The position numbers and the translations under genes were made by a program. From Planctomycetota bacterium (lineage in GTDB: Bacteria > Planctomycetota > UBA8742 > UBA2392): a stretch of 64,000 bases of DNA. The notes under the pieces are model-generated. The model saw only the letters and a list, made by a program, of their open reading frames with translations, searched no databases and had not been told where the DNA came from. Shown here in pieces: positions 53,246 through 61,191 of the stretch (its first letter is position 1; every line of letters starts with the position of its first letter). Location of the stretch: contig JAHBYA010000007.1 of assembly GCA_019636195.1 (NCBI GenBank), positions 1-64,000 of the forward strand. Direction: 5' to 3'.

Positions 53246-54631
53246 TCAGGCAAACGCGGGCTCGCCGGCTGCGGCGCAGGCCTCGCGCATCTCGGACAGC
53301 GGCTTTTCCATTTCCGGGTGGTCGGGGCCGGCGGCCGGCCAGCCCTGCTCCCACTGCTGCCGGGCTTCTTCCACGCGCCCCAGCTTCAGCAGCAGCACCG
53401 CCGTCTCGCAGCGGCGCACGGCTTCGTTGCCCCGGTCGCCGACCTGCGCGTACGCGGCCACCGAGCGCTCAAGCGCGTCCAGCGCCTGCTCAAATCGCCG
53501 GGTGTGCGAGTACACGCGCGAAAGGTTCATCCATGCCAGCGCCTCGTAGGGCAGGTTGCCGGTCATCGCGTGCAGCGCCAGCGCCTGCCGACCCGCCGCT
53601 TCGGCTTCGGGGTAGCGGCCCTGCGAAGCCAGCAGGCTGGCCATGTTGCCCAGCGTGATGCCTTCAAAGCGCAGGTCGCCGGCCTGCCGCAGGTCGGCCA
53701 GCGCGCGCCGGTACATCGACTCGCACTTCTCGGCGCGGCCCGTGTCGCGATACAGGATGCCAAGGTTGCTCAGCACATTGCCCGCGCCCGCCGTGTTGCC
53801 CGCCGCGCGGTGCTCGGCCAGCGCCTTCTCAAACGTTTGCTCAGCCAGTTCAAGGCGGTTGGTCCAGTGGTACAGGATGCCGAGGTTGCCCAGCGCCGTC
53901 GCGTGCAGCCGCAGCTCGTCCATGTCGGCAAAGACGGCCAGCGCCCGGCCGATCATTTCTTCGGCTTGCTCCAGGCGGCCTGTCTCAAGGCAGATCGTCG
54001 CTTGGTTTCCCAGCGTCGTGGCCAGCGCGCGCCGGCTGCCGCCCGCGGACAGGATGGCCAGCGCCTGTGTGTTCATGTCCTCGGCAATGCGGCCGCGGCC
54101 CGACTGGTAGTGGTGCACAGCCAGGTTGCCCAACGTAACGCCCTCGCCGATGCGGTTGCCAAGCTCGCGAAAGCGCTGCAACGCCTGCTCAAGCAGCTCG
54201 TGGCCGCGCTGGATGTTGTGGGCGGCAAGGTACTCGACGCCGGCGCGCCGGGTGGCCTCAGTGCGGGCGGTCTGTGAACCCAGGTGCGAAAGTTGCAGCC
54301 AAAGCTCGGCGGAGTCGACGGCGCGATACTGGCGCACCGCCAGCTCCGCGGCGCGGCGCAGGTACAGCGCCAGCAGGCTCGGCTCGCTGCCGGCCAGCGC
54401 GGCGTGCCAGGCCAGCTCGTGGGCGACGGCGTCGGTGGGGTGGGGGCCGATGCGCTGGTCGCTGGCGGGGTCAACCTCGGGCGTTGCGGGCGCGCGCCCG
54501 CCATAAGCGTGCTCAAGCTGCAGCAGGGCCTGCGCGTGCAGCGCGGCGCGGTCGCCGGGCGGCATGAGCTGATACGCCGCGTCACGAAGCACCGCGTGCC
54601 GAAAGATGTAGGCTGACCCCGCGAAGTTCAT
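53246..54631 (-). CDS. TPR-A, first STAND-arm/TPR paralogue of the array
   Basis: 461 aa from ATG 54631. The frame is open further upstream, but TACAAT ends 6 bases before this ATG and the conserved head starts here (AYIFRHAVLRDAAYQLM). GGRAPATPEVDPAS and PHPTDAVAHELAWHA follow. About seven repeats (GVTLGNLAVHHYQSGR; GNVLSNLGILYRDTGR). The cap is RRCETAVL, QQWEQG and MREACAAAGEPAFA. It is divergent from a thioredoxin-fold gene across 118 bases. Confidence 0.85.
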   Translation of the reverse strand: MNFAGSAYIFRHAVLRDAAYQLMPPGDRAALHAQALLQLEHAYGGRAPATPEVDPASDQRIGPHPTDAVAHELAWHAALAGSEPSLLALYLRRAAELAVRQYRAVDSAELWLQLSHLGSQTARTEATRRAGVEYLAAHNIQRGHELLEQALQRFRELGNRIGEGVTLGNLAVHHYQSGRGRIAEDMNTQALAILSAGGSRRALATTLGNQATICLETGRLEQAEEMIGRALAVFADMDELRLHATALGNLGILYHWTNRLELAEQTFEKALAEHRAAGNTAGAGNVLSNLGILYRDTGRAEKCESMYRRALADLRQAGDLRFEGITLGNMASLLASQGRYPEAEAAGRQALALHAMTGNLPYEALAWMNLSRVYSHTRRFEQALDALERSVAAYAQVGDRGNEAVRRCETAVLLLKLGRVEEARQQWEQGWPAAGPDHPEMEKPLSEMREACAAAGEPAFA

Positions 54632-54637
54632 GGCCGG

Positions 54638-54643
54638 ATTGTA
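54638..54643 (-). promoter_or_regulatory. -10 hexamer, leaderless start (TPR-A)
   Basis: TACAAT on the minus strand, 6 bases (ccggcc) before the ATG at 54631. Confidence 0.6.
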
Positions 54644-54749
54644 TCCCCCGCCGCGGCAAAAGCCCCGGCTGGCAGGCCGTGGGGCGCCCCCCCGCCCGGT
54701 TTTTGTTTGGTGGAAGCTGCGCGGCGCGTATGTTGGGGGCGGAGGATGC

Positions 54750-55757
54750 ATGCGCCCGTTGTTGTTGTTCCTGCTGCTGGCTTCGCCGCTTTGTGCGCAG
54801 CTGAAAGTCGGTGAAGATGCCCCGAAGTTCAGCGCCGGCGGCGCGATGATCAATCCGCCCGAGTTCGCGCGCACGCTTGAGGACTGCAAGGGCGACGTGA
54901 TCGTGATTCATGAGTGGCACGCGCGCGACGCCAGCGCCGGCAAGGTGCCCGATTTGCAGAAGTACTGGGAAAAGCACGGCCAGAACGGGTTGATGATCTT
55001 CACGATCCACCGGCTGGACTTCGAGAAGATCGCCCAGGTGCGCAAGATCGCGCTGGACCGCAAGTTCACGCTGCCGATCTGCATGGGCGGCTTCTACGAC
55101 GACAAGAACGACTTTTTCAAATACAAGGACGACGGCTTCCGTACCACCATCATCGACATCGACGGCAAGGTCGCCTTCTACAGCGGCAAGGACGACTTCA
55201 AGCCTGTGCTTGACCGCGAGCTTGCCCGCATCCAGTACCCCAACCTCGGCAAGCACACCGCGACCGAAGCCGCCGCCAAGGTCGCGCGCGGCCTGCAGAA
55301 ACGCGAGTGGGGCAAGTGCCTCGCCGATGCCGAGAAGCTGCTGGCCGGCGAGCTGGACGATGAAACCAAGGCCGACCTCGGCCAGTTGCAGTCCCGGCTG
55401 GAGGGCTTTGCCCAGACGCGCCTCAAGCACATCGCGGAATGGACCGAATCCAGACGCTACGACCTTGTGATGGCGTGCCTTGAGCGCATGAAAGATGACT
55501 TCAAGGGCCACAAGCACGGCGAAGACGCCAAGGCCGAAATCGCGCGCCTCAAGAAAGACAAAGACCTGAAGAAAGAGCTGAAGGCCTGGGAAGATTACGA
55601 CAAGCTGCGCGCAAGGCACGAAGCCGGCGAGTGGCAGACCTACGCCAACGCGCTGAAGGCCTTTGCCAAGGCGCAGGCCGGCACGGGCGCGGCTGTGTTT
55701 GCCGAGTCTGATGCCAAGCGCATCGAGACCGAGTGGGAAGAAGCCAACAAGAAGTAG
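54750..55757 (+). CDS. Secreted thioredoxin-fold (TlpA/redoxin-like) protein without CxxC
   Basis: 335 aa. The signal peptide is MRPLLLFLLLASPLCAQ. Residues 18-165 follow a TlpA/redoxin fold: LKVGEDAPKFSAGGAMINPP, then GDVIVIHEWHARDASAGKVPDL, where active members have WCxxC after the strand; here it is EWHARDAS. GFRTTIIDIDGKVAFY is the later strand. Residues 175-335 form a charged helical extension. Redox activity is therefore doubtful. GGAGG lies 4 bases before the ATG. Followed by pcm with a 12-base gap, so probably an operon. Confidence 0.72.
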   Translation: MRPLLLFLLLASPLCAQLKVGEDAPKFSAGGAMINPPEFARTLEDCKGDVIVIHEWHARDASAGKVPDLQKYWEKHGQNGLMIFTIHRLDFEKIAQVRKIALDRKFTLPICMGGFYDDKNDFFKYKDDGFRTTIIDIDGKVAFYSGKDDFKPVLDRELARIQYPNLGKHTATEAAAKVARGLQKREWGKCLADAEKLLAGELDDETKADLGQLQSRLEGFAQTRLKHIAEWTESRRYDLVMACLERMKDDFKGHKHGEDAKAEIARLKKDKDLKKELKAWEDYDKLRARHEAGEWQTYANALKAFAKAQAGTGAAVFAESDAKRIETEWEEANKK

Positions 55758-55769
55758 CGCCGCCGCCCC

Positions 55770-56405
55770 ATGCCCGACGAAGCTGAACTCACGCGCAAGC
55801 GCAACCGCATGGTCGAAACCCAGATCGTCGCCCGCGGCGTGAAAGACCCGCGCGTGCTGGCCGCCATGCGCGAGGTGCGCCGCCACGAATTCGTGGACGG
55901 CGCGCTGGTGCACGAAGCCTACGACGACTGCCCGCTTTCGATCGGGCGCGGCCAGACCATCAGCCAGCCGTACATCGTGGCATGGATGAGCGAGCTGCTG
56001 GAGTTGTCGCCGAAGCACGAGGTGCTTGAGGTCGGCGCCGGGTGCGGCTACCAGACCGCGGTGCTGGCCAAGCTGTGCCGGCACGTCTATGCGCTTGAGC
56101 TGGTGCCGGAGCTGGCGCGGCAGGCGCAGCTCAACCTGATGCGCGCGGGCATTGACAACGTGACCCTGATGCAGGGCGACGGCCGCCACGGCTGGCCCCA
56201 GGCGCGGATCTTTGAGCGCATCATTGCCGCGGCAGCGCCCAGCGAAGTGCCGCAAGCGCTGCTGGACCAGCTTGCGCCGGACGGGCGGATGGTGCTGCCG
56301 GTGGGGCGCGGCGGCTACCAGCAGATGACGCTGGTGACGCGCGACCGGCACGGGCAAGTGGCGATCAATCAGCTGGGCGCGGTCGCGTTTGTGCCGCTGG
56401 TCTAA
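55770..56405 (+). CDS. pcm: Protein-L-isoaspartate O-methyltransferase
   Basis: 211 aa, usual length. Methylates isoaspartyl residues with S-adenosylmethionine, starting repair of aged proteins. GRGQTISQPYIVAWMSELL is the family signature near residue 60, VLEVGAGCGYQTAVLAKL is the SAM-binding motif I near residue 88, and RIIAAAAPSEVPQALLDQL and DGRMVLPVG follow. Co-transcribed with the thioredoxin-fold gene. Its stop overlaps the stop of the convergent hydrolase. Confidence 0.95.
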   Translation: MPDEAELTRKRNRMVETQIVARGVKDPRVLAAMREVRRHEFVDGALVHEAYDDCPLSIGRGQTISQPYIVAWMSELLELSPKHEVLEVGAGCGYQTAVLAKLCRHVYALELVPELARQAQLNLMRAGIDNVTLMQGDGRHGWPQARIFERIIAAAAPSEVPQALLDQLAPDGRMVLPVGRGGYQQMTLVTRDRHGQVAINQLGAVAFVPLV

Positions 56406-57247
56406 AGTGCGATCGCAGTCATTTCCTGCGCAAGCTCAAAGCCGGCGTCCAGCACGCGCCCGGCCTGGGGGCTGGTGGGGTCGCACACCGGGTTGCTGTG
56501 GTTGAAGTGCGTCAGGATGATGCGGCGCGATTTCGCTTCATCGGCAAAGAACGCAAGGGTGTCTTCAATAAAGGGGTGCGAGATCTCTTTCAGGTCGCGG
56601 CCTGGCAGCTCGTCGCGCGAGTAAAACGTCGCGTCCAGCAGGCACACGCGGTGCCTGGCCACTTCTTCGCGCGCTGCGGGCCATTGGCGCCAGTCGTCAA
56701 TGTCCGGCACATACAGGATGTCGTTGTTGATGCTCACGCCCACCGTGTCGGTGTATTCGCCGCGGTGCGGCACGGGGATTGTGCGGATGCTCAAACCGGG
56801 CCAGGGGTGCATGGTCGCGGCCGGCAACAGCGCGATGTTGCCCAGCGCCACGAGCTGGTCCCAGGGCGCGTTGCGGCGCAGAAAGTCGTCCATTTTCGCG
56901 GTGCAGTACACCGGCAACTCGCGTGTGTTGGCGGCTTCGCGCCCGAAGTGCGCCAGCCCCACATAGTGGCCCATGTGTGCGTGGGTCAGCAGCACGGCGT
57001 CAAACGGGTTGCCCGCGGGCCGCGCGGCGTAGGCCGGCACCTGCAACAACCGCGATTCCTGCTCTTTGATGTCGGGGCTTACGTCGATCAGCAGGCAGCG
57101 GCCGTCGTCATCCAGCACGCACACGCTGGGGCCCAGGCGCACAGCCAGCGGGTCCACCCGCGCGTGCATGTCGGCGGCGATGCGCGCGCCGAGTTGCGGC
57201 AGGCCGCCGTCCTGCCCGCTGCCGAGGATGTACAGGGTTCGCGCCAC
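56402..57247 (-). CDS. PqqB-like metallo-beta-lactamase-fold hydrolase
   Basis: 281 aa. LGSGQDGGLPQLG at residues 8-20 and LLTHAHMGHYVGL near residue 85 fit the PqqB branch of the metallo-beta-lactamase fold; the metal motif reads HAHMGH rather than HxHxDH. Later metal-region motifs are PVPHRGEYTDTVG, LLDATFYSRDE and ILTHFNHSNP. No other pqq gene is near, so PQQ synthesis is not implied. The start is GTG at 57247, with TAAGCT exactly 6 bases upstream. Confidence 0.8.
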   Translation of the reverse strand: MARTLYILGSGQDGGLPQLGARIAADMHARVDPLAVRLGPSVCVLDDDGRCLLIDVSPDIKEQESRLLQVPAYAARPAGNPFDAVLLTHAHMGHYVGLAHFGREAANTRELPVYCTAKMDDFLRRNAPWDQLVALGNIALLPAATMHPWPGLSIRTIPVPHRGEYTDTVGVSINNDILYVPDIDDWRQWPAAREEVARHRVCLLDATFYSRDELPGRDLKEISHPFIEDTLAFFADEAKSRRIILTHFNHSNPVCDPTSPQAGRVLDAGFELAQEMTAIAL

Positions 57248-57253
57248 GGGGCC

Positions 57254-57259
57254 AGCTTA
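57254..57259 (-). promoter_or_regulatory. -10 hexamer, leaderless GTG start
   Basis: TAAGCT on the minus strand, 6 bases (ggcccc) before the GTG at 57247. It overlaps the end of the kinase gene region. Confidence 0.45.
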
Positions 57260-57260
57260 A

Positions 57261-59045
57261 CTACGCTGCGGGCAAAGTCAGGGTAAAGCGGCAACCGTCC
57301 CTGACGTGCGCGTCAAGCGCGAGCTCGCCGCCCATGGCGCGGGCGAGGCGGCGGCTGAGCGCAAGGCCAAGCCCGACGCCGGGCGCGCTGTTGGCGGCCT
57401 GCTGGGCGGACTTGCGGAAGGGCTGAAACAGCTTCGCGGCTTCGGTGCGGCTGATGCCGGGCCCGAAGTCGCGCACGCTGATGCGCGCCTTGCCGTCAAG
57501 TTCGCAGGTGATCTCGATGCGCCGCGTGCCGCCGACGCCGTACTTGCAGGCGTTATCGACCAGGTTGAAAAGAATCTGCTCGACGGCGCCGGGGTCGGCC
57601 ATCACGCTGCCCTCAGGGCAGGCGGCGATGTCAAGCTGCATGCCGGCCTGCTTGGCCCGCTGCGCCATGCGCTCGGTGGCGCGCTCAAGCAGGCGCGACA
57701 GCGCGACTTTCTCGATGCGGTCATCCTTGCGGCCGCGTTCAAGTTTTGCGTAGGCCAGCACGTTCTCCACGAGATGACCCAGGCGCAGCGCCTCATGGTG
57801 CAGCGTGTCGTAGTACTCGCTGCGGGCGTTTTCATCGGGCACGCGGCCAGACTTGAGCATCTCGGTGTACATGCGGAAGGTGGTAAGCGGCGTGCGCAGC
57901 TCGTGGGTGACGGCGCTTACGAACTCTTCGCGCCGCGCCGAAAGCGCCAGCGTGCGCCGCAGCGTAAAGCCCAGCCCCAGGGCAACAAAGGCAAGGCTGG
58001 CCCACGCGACGTACAGCGTCAGGCGCAGCGGCGAGATGCCGGCGTCAGGCGCAGTGCCGGGCACTTCGCCGGGCAGGACTTCAATGGGCAGCGAGGCAAG
58101 GCGCTGCACGCTTGCGCTCTCTACAGTTGACGCGTCAAGGGGCGCCGGGCGGAAGGTCGCGTTGGGCAGCTCGGTCTTTGCGGCGTCGGCAAGCTCGGCG
58201 CGGATCACGCCCCAGTCCAGCATGCAGCCCTGCACGTACTCGCGGCCGTCCAGGTCGATGCGCCGCGCCAGCAGCAGCATCTCGCCGACCCACAGCGCGG
58301 TCATCGGCCCCTCGCGGATCTTTACGGGCGGCGGGGGCTCCGCGCTGGGCTCGGCGATATTGCTCTGGGCCTGCTGTTCGTAGTCTTCTTTGCCCTTGAC
58401 GCGCGACGCCTGTTTCTTGGTCGCGTCGGCCCGCTTCTGGTACTCGGCCTTGTTCTGCGCGTTGCGCGCCGCCCAGCCGTCATCGGCATACACCATGTCG
58501 TTGGCGACAATCTCGCGCGGGTCATGCTTGCGGCCCGGCAGGCGCAGCAGCATGTCATCGCGCGAAACGCGCCCGGCTACGGCGGCCAGTTTCTTTTGTG
58601 CCGCCAGGATGTCCTCCGGCGCCAGCAGTTGCCGCAGCGCGATGCGCTGCTTGTCGCCCTGCGGCGCCTGCGGCGATGTCAGGTCGCCGTTGGGCTCAAA
58701 TTGGAAGTGAAGCTGAACGGGCCCCTGCTCTAGTTTCAGCAGCGGCGACGGCAGCAGCGGCTCGTCAGGCCGAATCTCGCCGAACATGCGGGTGTACGCG
58801 CCCTCGGCGGGGTAAAACGCCGAGTAGTGAAAGTACGGTCGCGCGGCTTCGTCGGTGACAATCGGCGTAAGCTCGGATTCAAGCTGCCACAGCGCGTTGC
58901 GCACGCGCTGCTCAGACAGTGCGCGGGTGTTGGCCTGCGCGTGGGCGGTTTCAAGGTCGCTCAGCAGCAGCGTGGCCCAGACCATCACGCCTGCCGCGAT
59001 CGCGACGCCCAGCGCAAACATGGCCCAGACAAATCCGCCTTTCAT
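57261..59045 (-). CDS. Membrane sensor histidine kinase
   Basis: 594 aa. TM1 is at about residues 5-29, a large periplasmic domain spans 30-340, and TM2 is at about 341-362. The HisKA box has His381 in AVTHELRTPL. The ATPase domain has NLVDNACKYG (N box), DFGPGIS (G1) and GVGLGLALSRRLARAMGG (G2). It phosphorylates the OmpR-type regulator encoded just upstream, overlapping it by 4 bases (ATGA, 59042-59045). The sensor domain is large and not recognised; it contains a charged Lys/Ala/Gln-rich stretch near 200-230. Confidence 0.93.
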   Translation of the reverse strand: MKGGFVWAMFALGVAIAAGVMVWATLLLSDLETAHAQANTRALSEQRVRNALWQLESELTPIVTDEAARPYFHYSAFYPAEGAYTRMFGEIRPDEPLLPSPLLKLEQGPVQLHFQFEPNGDLTSPQAPQGDKQRIALRQLLAPEDILAAQKKLAAVAGRVSRDDMLLRLPGRKHDPREIVANDMVYADDGWAARNAQNKAEYQKRADATKKQASRVKGKEDYEQQAQSNIAEPSAEPPPPVKIREGPMTALWVGEMLLLARRIDLDGREYVQGCMLDWGVIRAELADAAKTELPNATFRPAPLDASTVESASVQRLASLPIEVLPGEVPGTAPDAGISPLRLTLYVAWASLAFVALGLGFTLRRTLALSARREEFVSAVTHELRTPLTTFRMYTEMLKSGRVPDENARSEYYDTLHHEALRLGHLVENVLAYAKLERGRKDDRIEKVALSRLLERATERMAQRAKQAGMQLDIAACPEGSVMADPGAVEQILFNLVDNACKYGVGGTRRIEITCELDGKARISVRDFGPGISRTEAAKLFQPFRKSAQQAANSAPGVGLGLALSRRLARAMGGELALDAHVRDGCRFTLTLPAA

Positions 59046-59743
59046 GGCCTCTCCGCCAGCATGTAGCCCTTGCCCCGCACCGTCAGCAGGATGCGCGGCT
59101 CGTCGCCGCTGTCGCCCAGTTTTTCGCGCAGCCGCGCCACGTGCATGTCGATGGTGCGCGTGCTGATGCCGCGCGGGTCAATGCGCCACACGCGCTGCAG
59201 TATCTCGTCGCGGCTGATGGCGCGGCCGGGGTTGACGACCAGGTAGCGCAGTAGTTCACGTTCGCGTTCGGATAACTCGACGCGCTCGCCCCTGTCGTAG
59301 CGGATTTCGCAGCGCGCGAGGTCGGCCACGCCGCCGGGAAACTCAAAGGCGTCAACGTCGGCGGGGCGTTCGGGGCTGCGGCGGATCACGGCCTCAACGC
59401 GCGCCGACAGCTCGGCGATGCTGAAGGGCTTGACCACGTAGTCGTCGGCGCCGAGCTTCAGGCCTGCCACGCGGTCTTTCTCGCCGCCCATGGCGGTCAG
59501 GATGATCACCGGCAGCGTGGGCCGCACACGGCGGATTTCGCGCAGGATGTCGAGGCCGGGGATTTTCGGCAGCGCCAGGTCCAGCAGCACCAGGTCGCAA
59601 TCGACTTGCAACGCATGGCGCAGGCCGGTCTCGCCGTCGCCGGCCTCGTGAATCGCGTAGCCCTCAAACTTGAGTGAATCGACAACGCCGCGCCGGATGG
59701 CCGCGTCGTCTTCAATCACCAGGATTGTGCGTTTGCCTGCCAT
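59042..59743 (-). CDS. OmpR/PhoB-family response regulator
   Basis: 233 aa. The receiver domain has the acid pocket at Asp12-Asp13 (LVIEDD), the phosphorylation site Asp55 (LLDLALP) and the conserved Lys in YVVKPF near 105. The C-terminal winged helix has ELSERERELLRYLVVNPGR, then RTIDMHVARLREKLGD and VRGKGYML. The start at 59743 (MAGKRTILVIEDD) fits the family, with TACAAT 8 bases upstream. It is translationally coupled to the histidine kinase. Confidence 0.95.
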   Translation of the reverse strand: MAGKRTILVIEDDAAIRRGVVDSLKFEGYAIHEAGDGETGLRHALQVDCDLVLLDLALPKIPGLDILREIRRVRPTLPVIILTAMGGEKDRVAGLKLGADDYVVKPFSIAELSARVEAVIRRSPERPADVDAFEFPGGVADLARCEIRYDRGERVELSERERELLRYLVVNPGRAISRDEILQRVWRIDPRGISTRTIDMHVARLREKLGDSGDEPRILLTVRGKGYMLAERP

Positions 59744-59751
59744 GGCCCTGC

Positions 59752-59757
59752 ATTGTA
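59752..59757 (-). promoter_or_regulatory. -10 hexamer for the two-component operon
   Basis: TACAAT on the minus strand, 8 bases before the ATG at 59743, so the leader is 0-2 bases. Confidence 0.5.
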
Positions 59758-59896
59758 CGGCCGTTGCGGCCGTTGGAGTGGAGGAAATCCGGCTGGCGTA
59801 GGGGATGGTCATAAGGGCGTTTCTTGCCCACCACAGAGGCACAGAGTTCACGGAAGATAACGTTCAGTGTCCTCTGTGCCCGCTGCGGTGAAGCAC

Positions 59897-61105
59897 CTAG
59901 CCTTCGTTCTTGAAGTTGCGCTTGCCCGCCTGTTCGCGGATTGCCTTGATCATGGCTTCGTCGATGCCGGTGTCGCCGTTGGCGGCCATCTCGCGGCGCT
60001 TTTCGGCGACGTACTTGTTGCGGGCCTTTTCCAGCTCGGCGAGTTTTTCGCGCAGCTCTTTGCGCTCGGTGCGCTTCTTGTCGATGTGTTCTTTCAGTTC
60101 TTCTGTGGTCATCTTGCGCAGCTCTTCGGGCAGGTCTTCCTTCTTCATGTCCTCGATTTTCACGCGGCCTTCGTCGATTGCGTCAATCGCATCCCACGCG
60201 CTGTTGCGGTACTGCTCTTTGCCCTTGGCCAGCGCGCGGTTCACGTTCGCGCCTTGCCCGGCGTCGTCGGCGTTCTTGTCCTGGGCTTCCTGGCGCTGTG
60301 CGCCCTCATTGCCGTCCTTGCCGTAGCGGATGTAGGTGCCGTTGATCTTTTCGCCCATCTCAATGATTTCCTTGTCCTGCGGCGCCTCGATGTGCGCGAC
60401 CTTGGTGTTGTGGTCGATCGACATGTAGCTGCCGTCGGCCAGTTGCGCGCCTTCCAGCCACTTGCCCTGCACGCCCTCGTCGTAGCTGCCGCAGTGCAGG
60501 GTATTGACGATGATGCCCTTGCTGATCGCCAGCTTGCAGGCTTCGCGATAGTCCACCGGCCCTTGCGTAAACGGCTCGTTGCCGGCGATGAAAATCGCCT
60601 TGTAGTCGCTTTCGACCTTGCTCCAGGCCAGGCCCTCGACCGCGGCCTTGATCACCTGGCCGCAATGTTCGCTGCCGCCGTTGGTCGTGAGCTTGAACAG
60701 TTCTTCGCTTACTTTGTCCAGGTCGGTGCTGAAGCCGACCAGTTGGCGCAGGTAGCCTTCTTCGGCGGGGATGCTGCTTTTGCCGTACTCGTACAGCGCC
60801 AGTTCAAACTCCGGGGTCACGCCGCCCTGCTTCACGAACGCGAACTCGTTGACCAGCTTCCAGATCTGCGTGCGCGCCTGGTCGATCAGGCCGTCCATGC
60901 TGCCGCTGGTGTCCAGCAGGATCGCAAGCTGGATTTTGGGCGGCGGCGCCTTGGGCTTTTCTGCGGGCTTTTCTTCCGCTTGCAGGTTGTGTTGCAACGC
61001 CTTGTGTTCTTCATAGGTGATGCAGGCGTCGGCGTTGCGGCTGCCCGCGAAGATGCACCCGGCGCTCAGCGCCGTGATGCACATGGTCTTGAGGATGGTG
61101 TTCAT
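59897..61105 (-). CDS. Exported VWA-domain protein with coiled-coil tail
   Basis: 402 aa. The N-terminal signal sequence MNTILKTMCITALSAGCIFA could be SPI or lipoprotein type. Residues 57-270 are a von Willebrand factor A domain with an intact MIDAS, LLDTSGSMDG, and the later TTNGGSEHCG. Residues 300-400 are highly charged and coiled-coil (TTEELKEHIDKKRTERKEL). VWA domains bind metal and partner proteins. AAGGAG precedes the ATG. It lies 86 bases downstream of the VIT/VWA gene on the same strand, so the two may work together on the surface. Confidence 0.85.
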   Translation of the reverse strand: MNTILKTMCITALSAGCIFAGSRNADACITYEEHKALQHNLQAEEKPAEKPKAPPPKIQLAILLDTSGSMDGLIDQARTQIWKLVNEFAFVKQGGVTPEFELALYEYGKSSIPAEEGYLRQLVGFSTDLDKVSEELFKLTTNGGSEHCGQVIKAAVEGLAWSKVESDYKAIFIAGNEPFTQGPVDYREACKLAISKGIIVNTLHCGSYDEGVQGKWLEGAQLADGSYMSIDHNTKVAHIEAPQDKEIIEMGEKINGTYIRYGKDGNEGAQRQEAQDKNADDAGQGANVNRALAKGKEQYRNSAWDAIDAIDEGRVKIEDMKKEDLPEELRKMTTEELKEHIDKKRTERKELREKLAELEKARNKYVAEKRREMAANGDTGIDEAMIKAIREQAGKRNFKNEG

Positions 61106-61191
61106 GTTGGCTCCTTGGTACTTGGACGTACTGCGGTCGGTGTATGTTCCTTGTTTCAGGGCGCTCGCTTGCGCTTCGCGTTCGGTCGTGG

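Noticed and set aside
53186..54277. Plus-strand frames inside the TPR array (also near 41661-42836 and 50154-51421)
   Set aside because: Mirror frames of TPR genes. Their apparent similarity to each other comes from the repeats on the real strand.
56402..57247. PQQ biosynthesis locus
   Set aside because: Only a PqqB-like protein is present; no pqqA, C, D or E is adjacent.
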